Program-made: the position numbers and the translations under genes
The notes under the pieces: model-generated
The model's input: only the letters and a program-made list of their open reading frames with translations
Told to the model about the DNA's origin: nothing
The model's database searches: none
Shown here: positions 6,726 to 11,667 of the stretch, in pieces
How the letters are laid out: each line of letters begins with the position of its first letter
How positions within the stretch are numbered: the stretch's first letter is position 1
Origin: Candidatus Poseidoniaceae archaeon
Lineage (GTDB): Archaea; Thermoplasmatota; Poseidoniia; Poseidoniales; Poseidoniaceae
Assembly (NCBI GenBank): GCA_022451765.1
Contig: JAKUNY010000036.1
Location: 1-11,667, forward strand
Reading direction: 5' to 3'
DNA length: 11,667 bases

Positions 6726-7249
6726 CAGACTTCACCCCCGGTAACGGATGAGAGGCTCTTAAGGATTCGAGCAACGTGACGTCGAGGCCTGAATAGCCAG
6801 TCATACACGTGGTGAATCCGGTTGTCTGGTCCAATCAAAAAGCTGGACTTGGCTGGAAACATTCCGAGGTGAACAGGGACCAAGAATTTACCCGCAACCT
6901 CTCGGTCAGGATCCGCAAGAAGAGGGAATGGCAATCCGCCAATTTCCTTCTTGAACTTGGCGTGGGATTCGCTCGTTCCTTCGCCAATTCCGATGACTTT
7001 GCATCCTGCTGAGACAAACAAATCGTGTTGTTCTTTGAAGGTTAGGCAACCGCGCTTGCATGTCGGAGACCCGTTTTTTGCGTAGAAGAAAAGAATTCTC
7101 CACGATCCGTTGAGGCTCTCGCTGTCGAATACGTTGCCTGCGTCGTCGTTTAGGACGAAATTAGGAGCAATTTCGCCGATTAAATCTTTGCTCACCCGCT
7201 TCGCCTCGGTGTATGTGAGGCGCTCCGCTGTCAAAATGACTTCTGCCAC
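6725..7249 (-). CDS. Peroxiredoxin (AhpC/TSA, Bcp/PrxQ-like)
   Basis: Peroxiredoxins reduce H2O2 and organic peroxides through a peroxidatic cysteine. This roughly 174-residue protein has the expected core: GEIAPNFVLNDDAGNVFDSE, the strand ILFFYAK, then GSPTCKRGC with peroxidatic C64 and a second cysteine C68, and later LPFPLLADPDREVAGKFLV. In Bcp/PrxQ proteins the resolving cysteine is five residues on; here it is four, and the proline before the site is alanine (FYAK rather than FYPK). The SxxC triplet is kept. The GTG at 7249 is preferred because GTGAT (7258-7254) sits 4 nt upstream, matching the SD type used elsewhere in this window. A GTG at 7258 is in frame and possible. It follows ribA closely and overlaps the regulator gene by one base. 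Confidence 0.82.
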   Translation of the reverse strand: MAEVILTAERLTYTEAKRVSKDLIGEIAPNFVLNDDAGNVFDSESLNGSWRILFFYAKNGSPTCKRGCLTFKEQHDLFVSAGCKVIGIGEGTSESHAKFKKEIGGLPFPLLADPDREVAGKFLVPVHLGMFPAKSSFLIGPDNRIHHVYDWLFRPRRHVARILKSLSSVTGGEV

Positions 7250-7260
7250 ATGTATCACTC

Positions 7261-7872
7261 TCAGATGGGCAGAATGTGGCGCATTCGCAACGCTTTCGTT
7301 CGAAGATAGTCTTTGTTTTCAGTGCATATGCCGGCTTTGTGAGCGACTCGGTCAACAACGGTAATTCCGTGTTCCACGAGTTGCTCGACTTTGTCGGGGT
7401 TGTTGGTCATGAGTCGGACGGTGTCATACCCAATGTCAGTCAACATGTGAGCTGCAATTTTGTAATCGCGCCCGTCTGCCGGTAGGTTGAGGGCGAGGTT
7501 TGCATCGAGTGTGTCGAGCCCACGGTCTTGCAAATTGTATGCTTGCATTTTAGCAAACAAGCCAATACCTCTTCCTTCTTGACGGAGGTAAAGGACGATG
7601 CCTCGACCTTCCTTTTGGATGGTTTTCAGGGCGTGCTGGAGCTGTGGACCACAGTCGCATCGTAGACTGCCCAAGGCGTCTCCAGTGAGACATTCTGAGT
7701 GCACTCGTACGAGTGGGGGCGTTTGGTCGTTCATGTCTCCGTAGTAGATCGCAGCATGTTCTGCTCCATCTCTCGGATCTATGTACGAACGAATTCGAAA
7801 ATCTCCGTACTTGGTAGGGAGTTTTGCATCTGCTGGTACAGCAGTATATTCTTGCGTAGGGTTAACCTTCAT
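7261..7872 (-). CDS. ribA: GTP cyclohydrolase II
   Basis: RibA opens GTP to 2,5-diamino-6-ribosylamino-pyrimidinone phosphate, the first step of riboflavin, FMN and FAD synthesis. The zinc site is complete: C61, C72 and C74 in a C-x10-C-x-C pattern within RVHSECLTGDALGSLRCDCG (56-75). YLRQEGRGIGL, AYNLQDRGLDTLDAN and LMTNNPDKV follow as in bacterial RibA. Length is 203 residues against about 196 in E. coli, with no fused RibB domain. An upstream in-frame ATG at 7926 would add 18 residues, but the TATA box (TTTATAC, 7902-7896) would then lie inside the gene; it stands 30 nt before the ATG at 7872, which also fits the usual RibA N-terminus. Many archaea use the unrelated GTP cyclohydrolase III, so this bacterial-type enzyme may have been acquired. 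It heads the operon with peroxiredoxin, TrmB-type regulator and DUF1295. Confidence 0.93.
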   Translation of the reverse strand: MKVNPTQEYTAVPADAKLPTKYGDFRIRSYIDPRDGAEHAAIYYGDMNDQTPPLVRVHSECLTGDALGSLRCDCGPQLQHALKTIQKEGRGIVLYLRQEGRGIGLFAKMQAYNLQDRGLDTLDANLALNLPADGRDYKIAAHMLTDIGYDTVRLMTNNPDKVEQLVEHGITVVDRVAHKAGICTENKDYLRTKALRMRHILPI

Positions 7873-7892
7873 GCTTTGCCTTAACGACGTTG

Positions 7893-7912
7893 TATGTATA
7901 AAGGACTGTTTT
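7893..7912 (-). promoter_or_regulatory. Promoter of the ribA operon (TATA box plus upstream element)
   Basis: The minus strand reads AAAACAGTCCTTTATACATA. TTTATA begins 30 nt before the chosen ribA ATG at 7872, as expected for a leaderless archaeal transcript. It is identical to the crtI promoter at 15 of 20 positions by eye. It lies in the 107-bp divergent region between ribA and the NUDIX gene. Confidence 0.7.
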
Positions 7913-7939
7913 CTAACAAAAGGCATTGTGCTATTTTTC

Positions 7940-7959
7940 TAAACGGTCCTTCAAATAGT
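7940..7959 (+). promoter_or_regulatory. Probable promoter of the NUDIX-photolyase operon
   Basis: The plus strand reads TAAACGGTCCTTCAAATAGT. The TATA-like TTCAAATA begins 30 nt before the GTG start at 7980, and AAAC-N-GTCCTT repeats the ribA element that faces the other way about 30 bp to its left. The TATA part is weaker than those of crtI and ribA, but the position and the shared upstream bases support it. Confidence 0.5.
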
Positions 7960-7979
7960 GGTTGTAAAGAATCTTACAC

Positions 7980-8477
7980 GTGGCAGAATCATTCGATGTA
8001 GGTGTGGCTGCTGCGGTTGTCACTGACACTGGTATCCTTTTGGTGCAAGAAGCCAAGGGGGCCTATGCAGGATGCTGGGGCCTGCCCAAAGGACACGTTG
8101 AACCCGATGAATCCATCGAAAATGCAGTGCTTCGAGAACTTGAAGAAGAAACCAACATCCAAGGCAAAATTTCTGGATTCTTAGGCTTGAGGACCACTAA
8201 AACACCACGTGGAGCGGGGCTTTTCATATGCTACAAAGTCGAACCTGCCCATCTAGAAATACGTCCACAAGAGGACGAAATTGCCAACGCCCAGTTTTTC
8301 TCCCCAGACACCTTTGATGAACTACAATGGGTTTCAGCGGCAATGCGAGGGTTTGCAGAAGTCGCTATGAAAAACACCTCGTTGCCCCTCATTGATTTGA
8401 GCTCTGAATCAAAACGTCCGTACCACCTTGTCTTCAGTGACGGTCGAATGACGCTTTCTGATGAGGTGGTCCAATGA
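7980..8477 (+). CDS. NUDIX hydrolase
   Basis: NUDIX enzymes hydrolyse nucleoside diphosphates linked to another moiety, using a metal held by the Nudix box. This 165-residue protein has a complete box at residues 38-60: G38, E44, R52-E53, E56-E57 and I60 fit G-x5-E-x7-REU-x-EE-x2-U. The GCWGLPKGHVEPDE lead-in is typical of the Ap4A hydrolase/MutT side of the family. The substrate (oxidised nucleotide, dinucleoside polyphosphate or flavin/NAD derivative) cannot be told from sequence. The last 30 residues are a polar tail with a short beta-like HLVFSDGRMTL. The GTG at 7980 has no SD but a TATA-like box 30 nt upstream. Its stop overlaps the photolyase start by four bases (ATGA), so the two are translationally coupled. 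Confidence 0.88.
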   Translation: MAESFDVGVAAAVVTDTGILLVQEAKGAYAGCWGLPKGHVEPDESIENAVLRELEEETNIQGKISGFLGLRTTKTPRGAGLFICYKVEPAHLEIRPQEDEIANAQFFSPDTFDELQWVSAAMRGFAEVAMKNTSLPLIDLSSESKRPYHLVFSDGRMTLSDEVVQ

Positions 8478-9964
8478 TCGACGTTCTGCGTATTGATGCG
8501 AACGACAAGCCACTCAATCTCAGTGGAACACACGTTGTTTACTGGATGACGAGTGCACGTCGCGCACGATGGAACCACGCCCTCGACCACGCAATCGTAC
8601 TCGCAAATGAACACAACGTTCCGCTCATTGTTGTAGAATGCCTGGCACTTGGACATCGGTGGGCCAATGATCGAATTCACACTTTCGTGCTCCAAGGCAT
8701 GATTGACAACAGAAAGTTGTTCGAGTCCAGCGCTGTTACATACGTACCATACGTTGAAACCAACAAAGCGCAAGCAGGCGGCCTCTTGCGTTCTTTCTCG
8801 AAAGACGCAGTTGCAGTCGTTATCGACGATTTCCCAACCTACATGCCACGGGATGTTGCTAGGCGAGCAAAAAAGCTCGTTCAATGTTCAGTGCAATGCA
8901 TCGATAGCAACGGCATCGTTCCAATGAGGGCACCTCAGCGCTCGTTTTCAACAGCCCACTCCTTCCGACGGTATATCCACAAAAACGTACTGAATTTCAT
9001 CGCATCTCCTCCCGAAGCTGAGCCCTTGAAACTCTTGAAAGATTTGCCAGATGGCACTCAGATTGCAACGCAGTGTTTCAAGGATGCTGAAATTCCCCAG
9101 ACTCCCCTAGCATTCATATGGAGGGTTTCTGAGGCCTCACGAGAAGGAATCGAGGCGCTCGCCGGACTCGACATCGACCATGAGGTTCCACCAATTGATG
9201 ACCGTCGTGGCGGCTCACTGACCGCCAGAACGGTACTGAAAAAATTCATCGAGCAAAAACTCGATTCGTACCACATTGACCGAAATCACCCTGAGCGTCA
9301 AGGTGGCAGCGGCCTCTCGCCCTGGCTTCATTACGGGCACATTTCGTCCTTTGAAATCGTTCATGAAGTATTGGAATCTCAGAAATGGAATCCAATGAAA
9401 ATCACACCGCCTCACAACGGTCGCAGAGCAGGATGGTGGGGCATGAGTGAAGGTGCAGAAGCCTTCCTTGACCAAGTCATTACATGGCGAGAACTTGGAT
9501 TCATTTACTGCTACGAACATCCAGATCACACTTCCTTCGACACTCTCCCAGAATGGGCAAAGAAAACCCTCGATGAGCACGCAAACGATGACCGCCCATA
9601 CCTCTACACGTTCGAGCAGCTTGAGCGAGCTGAGACGCACGACCCTCTATGGAATGCAGCACAGATGCAACTGCGCAAAGAGGGAATCATCCACAACTAT
9701 TTGCGAATGCTGTGGGGTAAGAAAGTGCTCGAATGGTGCCCAGATCCTGAGACGGCTTGTGAATGGCTTATTCGACTTAATGACCGCTGGGCTCTCGATG
9801 GGCGCGACCCAAATTCGTACACTGGAATCTTCTGGATCTTCGGCCGATTCGATCGTGGATGGTTTGAGCGATCAGTCTTCGGAAAGATTCGCTACATGAC
9901 CTCAGCATCCACGCAACGCAAGTTCAAAACTGAGGATTATATACGAAAATACGCAGATTCCTAA
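8474..9964 (+). CDS. phr: Class II deoxyribodipyrimidine photolyase (cryptochrome/photolyase family)
   Basis: Photolyases split UV-made cyclobutane pyrimidine dimers using reduced FAD and blue light. The 496-residue protein fits class II end to end: an N-terminal alpha/beta domain starting VVYWMTSARRARWNHALDHA, then VIDDFPTYMPRDVARRA, IDSNGIVPM (class II usually has HNIVP), GLSPWLHYGHIS, and a C-terminal FAD domain with THDPLWNAAQ, LNDRWALDGRDPNSYTGIFW and VFGKIRYM. Tryptophans W393, W414 and W421 have the 21- and 7-residue spacing I recall for the electron-transfer tryptophans W360, W381 and W388 of the Methanosarcina mazei enzyme, so FAD photoreduction is probably intact. GAGGTG (8463-8468) lies 5 nt before the ATG. 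FAD supply links it to ribA, which starts 100 bp from the coupled NUDIX gene. A signalling role cannot be excluded. Confidence 0.9.
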   Translation: MIDVLRIDANDKPLNLSGTHVVYWMTSARRARWNHALDHAIVLANEHNVPLIVVECLALGHRWANDRIHTFVLQGMIDNRKLFESSAVTYVPYVETNKAQAGGLLRSFSKDAVAVVIDDFPTYMPRDVARRAKKLVQCSVQCIDSNGIVPMRAPQRSFSTAHSFRRYIHKNVLNFIASPPEAEPLKLLKDLPDGTQIATQCFKDAEIPQTPLAFIWRVSEASREGIEALAGLDIDHEVPPIDDRRGGSLTARTVLKKFIEQKLDSYHIDRNHPERQGGSGLSPWLHYGHISSFEIVHEVLESQKWNPMKITPPHNGRRAGWWGMSEGAEAFLDQVITWRELGFIYCYEHPDHTSFDTLPEWAKKTLDEHANDDRPYLYTFEQLERAETHDPLWNAAQMQLRKEGIIHNYLRMLWGKKVLEWCPDPETACEWLIRLNDRWALDGRDPNSYTGIFWIFGRFDRGWFERSVFGKIRYMTSASTQRKFKTEDYIRKYADS

Positions 9965-9969
9965 CAATA

Positions 9970-9973
9970 GGAG
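9970..9973 (+). promoter_or_regulatory. Ribosome binding site deciding the epimerase start
   Basis: GGAG stands directly before ATG 9974 and 6 nt before ATG 9980. Only the latter spacing is workable, which shortens the protein by two residues. Confidence 0.6.
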
Positions 9974-9979
9974 ATGCGT

Positions 9980-11371
9980 ATGCCACTTTTTGAACACACT
10001 GCAACGTTCCCATTTTCTCGGGAAACAGTATGGAATTGGCATGCAAGACCCGGTGCCGTGCGTCGAATCATGCCAGACTGGGAAGGCATCCGTCCAGTTG
10101 AGGTTGGTGGGATAACAGACGGGGCTGTGACTGAATTCAGAATGAAAATCGGCATCGTTCCACAACGATGGGTTGCGAAACACTACGACTACGTCGAGGG
10201 AGAACAATTCTGTGACAACATGGTCAAAGGGCCATTTGGTCGCTGGAATCATGTCCATAAATTCGTCGATGGCGGGGAAAATGAAATGACAATTGATGAC
10301 AAAATTGACTGGAGGTTACCGTTTCATTTCTTCTCTAGGATTGGTGCACCGATAATGGTCATGCCAAGAGTAAGGACGATGTTTAAACACCGATCTCGTA
10401 GAATTCTCGCAGACCTTTCACGACAGCAGATGTTCAAGGATCAGCCTCGACGTCGTATTTTGATAACGGGTTCGACCGGCCTGATTGGGACCCAGTTAGG
10501 TGCTTTCCTTGAAACGGACGGGCACGATGTGCATCGGCTTTTGCGCCCCTCGACCAAGCTGCACGCCGCTCAAGACGCAGACAAGATCGGCCGTTGGAAT
10601 GATATGACTGGGGAAAGCTTGGAAGGATCCCTTGAGGGCTTTGATGTCGTTATTCACCTTGCTGGAGCTGGAATTGGCGACACGCGCTGGAGCAAGAAAC
10701 GAAAGAAACTAATCGCCCAAAGTCGCATCATCCCAACCCAGAATCTTTCAAGCGCTCTCGCAGGGCTGGAGTCCCCGCCAAGCGTCTACATGTGTGCCTC
10801 TGCTATCGGCTTTTACGACAACAGAGGAGACGAAGAACTTGACGAGACCAGCAGCATCGGAGATGGTTTCCTTGCTGAGATGTGCAAGAAATGGGAAGAT
10901 GCTACGACAGCTGCCTCAGATGCAGGAATCCGCACCATTCTCATGCGCACTGGAATTGTTCAAACAGCTGCAGGCGGCATGCTGGAACAAATCCTGCTTC
11001 CAGCAAAACTTGGAGCCTTGGGTCCAATTGGGGGTGGTCGTCAATGGCAGTCTTGGATTTCGTTGGATGATCAAATCTATGCAATGCACTTTCTGATGAA
11101 CCAAGATGAAGCGAGCGGTGTGTACAACCTTACATCTCCAAATCCTGTGACACAGAAACAATTTGCCAAGAACCTCGGCAAAGTGCTCCGACGCCCTGCG
11201 TTTGCCCCAGCACCTGGATTCGTTATGAAAATCCTCTTTGGACAGATGGGCAAGGCGCTTATTCTTGATGGGCAGAAAGTCTATCCAAAGCGTTTGTTAG
11301 AATCTGGTTACAAATTTGAGCAAGAAACCCTCGAACCGGCGCTACGTGAAGCATTAGGGCGGTTCAACTAA
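9980..11371 (+). CDS. SRPBCC domain fused to TIGR01777-type (SDR39U1) epimerase
   Basis: This 463-residue protein has two domains. Residues 1 to about 150 look like an SRPBCC/polyketide-cyclase ligand-binding fold (EHTATFPFSRETVWNWHARP, later VHKFVDGGENEMTIDDKIDW). From about 158 there is an extended SDR domain with nucleotide-binding GSTGLIG at 164-170, DVVIHLAGAGI, ASAIGFYDNRGDE, CKKWEDAT and TILMRTGIVQ, the signatures of the TIGR01777 epimerase family. Its substrate is not known; a hydrophobic ligand held by the SRPBCC part is a guess. Relatives sit beside photolyase genes in bacterial light-induced clusters. Two ATGs are close together: GGAG (9970-9973) touches the one at 9974 but is 6 nt from the one at 9980, so I chose 9980. 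It follows photolyase by 15 bp and ends in TAA. Confidence 0.87.
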   Translation: MPLFEHTATFPFSRETVWNWHARPGAVRRIMPDWEGIRPVEVGGITDGAVTEFRMKIGIVPQRWVAKHYDYVEGEQFCDNMVKGPFGRWNHVHKFVDGGENEMTIDDKIDWRLPFHFFSRIGAPIMVMPRVRTMFKHRSRRILADLSRQQMFKDQPRRRILITGSTGLIGTQLGAFLETDGHDVHRLLRPSTKLHAAQDADKIGRWNDMTGESLEGSLEGFDVVIHLAGAGIGDTRWSKKRKKLIAQSRIIPTQNLSSALAGLESPPSVYMCASAIGFYDNRGDEELDETSSIGDGFLAEMCKKWEDATTAASDAGIRTILMRTGIVQTAAGGMLEQILLPAKLGALGPIGGGRQWQSWISLDDQIYAMHFLMNQDEASGVYNLTSPNPVTQKQFAKNLGKVLRRPAFAPAPGFVMKILFGQMGKALILDGQKVYPKRLLESGYKFEQETLEPALREALGRFN

Positions 11372-11388
11372 TCGGCGCTTTATTCTTA
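11369..11388 (+). promoter_or_regulatory. Probable promoter of the right-edge secreted-protein gene
   Basis: The plus strand reads TAATCGGCGCTTTATTCTTA, beginning on the stop codon of the epimerase gene. TTTATT starts 33 nt before the ATG at 11412. The GCGCTTTAT core is identical to that upstream of crtI, and the AA-x-C part is also kept. The spacing is 2-3 nt longer than at ribA and crtI, so a 2-3 nt leader is possible. Confidence 0.45.
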
Positions 11389-11411
11389 ACGGGAGCGTCC
11401 CATGGACAGAC

Positions 11412-11667
11412 ATGCTCGGGCGAAGCATTGCTGTTGGCATGTTTGCCGTGATGCTGCTTTCGATGATACCATCGGTCCAAGCAGACGATTCACAATCGTC
11501 TTCGAACCTGCTTACAGATGGCGTATCGTCCAACGGTTATGTCTGTGACCCGGATGGGTGCTCACCCAACGATGGAACGGATTGGTGGCGAATCAATGCC
11601 TACAAAGGCGATATCGTCAGCATAACATTCTCGGGTTCGATGAGCAATGCAGCCTGGTGGTGGCCAG
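11412..11667 (+). CDS. Secreted protein with PPC-like domain (partial, leaves window)
   Basis: The open frame from ATG 11412 to the right edge begins with a clear signal peptide, GRSIAVGMFAVMLLSMIPSV followed by QA and a polar DDSQSSS stretch; V-Q-A before D fits signal peptidase I. After it, the part reading VSSNGYVCDPDGCSPNDGTD, then WWRINAYKGDIVSITFSGS, resembles pre-peptidase C-terminal (PPC) domains, beta-sandwiches found at the ends of secreted proteases and repeated in archaeal surface proteins. The two cysteines could form a disulfide. The rest of the protein lies outside, so no enzyme function can be given. Another ATG at 11402 has a better SD (GGGAG, 6 nt) but its frame ends after about 45 codons and encodes no signal. 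It lies 40 bp after the epimerase, on the same strand. Confidence 0.6.
   Translation, partial: MLGRSIAVGMFAVMLLSMIPSVQADDSQSSSNLLTDGVSSNGYVCDPDGCSPNDGTDWWRINAYKGDIVSITFSGSMSNAAWWWP

Noticed and set aside
7873..7926. Longer ribA start at ATG 7926
   Set aside because: The TATA box at 7902-7896 would be inside the gene, and the extra residues are not typical of RibA.
8231..8884. 217-codon open frame on the minus strand
   Set aside because: It lies antisense to the end of the NUDIX gene and the start of photolyase, both with strong family motifs. It has no recognisable motif of its own.
9215..9640. 141-codon open frame on the minus strand
   Set aside because: It is antisense to the FAD-binding half of photolyase and has no recognisable features.
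11402..11536. Short frame from ATG 11402 with a good SD
   Set aside because: It ends after about 45 codons with a Cys/His/Arg-rich product. The overlapping frame from 11412 encodes a signal peptide and a PPC-like domain.
1..11667. tRNA, rRNA, CRISPR array, insertion sequence or long direct repeats
   Set aside because: None was found by reading. Nearly all of the window is filled by overlapping or closely spaced genes, and the gaps (48, 107 and 40 bp) are accounted for by promoters.

Overview
The window looks like a chromosomal segment of a marine, phototrophy-capable archaeon, most likely Marine Group II (Poseidoniales-like) or a close relative. This is an inference. The support is: (i) five transcription units start at archaeal TATA-like boxes placed 29-33 nt before the start codon, which implies leaderless mRNAs, while operon-internal genes mostly carry Shine-Dalgarno (SD) sequences of the GGTGAT/GAGG type; (ii) a TrmB-family regulator; (iii) a carotenoid gene cluster; and (iv) bacterial-type RibA, class II photolyase and a PPC-like secreted protein. 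No rRNA, tRNA, CRISPR or insertion sequence was seen.

Layout. On the minus strand, read from 7872 down to 1, there are two tightly packed blocks. Block A is ribA (GTP cyclohydrolase II) > peroxiredoxin > TrmB-type regulator with a V4R-like C-terminus > DUF1295 membrane protein > ABC1/UbiB-type kinase. Block B is crtI (phytoene desaturase) > thioredoxin-fold lipoprotein > ABA4-like (DUF4281) membrane protein > crtB (phytoene synthase, running off the left edge). On the plus strand, diverging from ribA, are a NUDIX hydrolase > class II photolyase > SRPBCC-epimerase (TIGR01777/SDR39U1) fusion, then the start of a secreted PPC-like protein that runs off the right edge.

How the genes fit together. 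CrtB and CrtI make the C40 polyene. The ABA4-like protein and ABC1 kinase have plastid counterparts tied to xanthophyll and prenyl-lipid metabolism. RibA feeds the flavin that CrtI and photolyase need. Peroxiredoxin and the thioredoxin-like lipoprotein handle oxidants, and photolyase repairs UV damage. The gene set resembles bacterial light or singlet-oxygen responses (LitR and ECF-ChrR type regulons: photolyase, TIGR01777 epimerase, DUF1295, carotenoid genes), here beside a TrmB-type regulator. I read it as an archaeal photo-oxidative stress island.

Two points stand out. First, five start regions (crtI, abc1, ribA, nudix, secreted protein) share a 16-nt pattern, WAAWCNSYSMTTNAWW, with its TATA part at nearly constant distance from the start codon. 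Second, crtB carries an in-frame TAG codon between two segments that both look like phytoene synthase. None of the 11 complete genes ends in TAG. Sequence error, nonsense mutation, split gene and amber recoding all remain possible.
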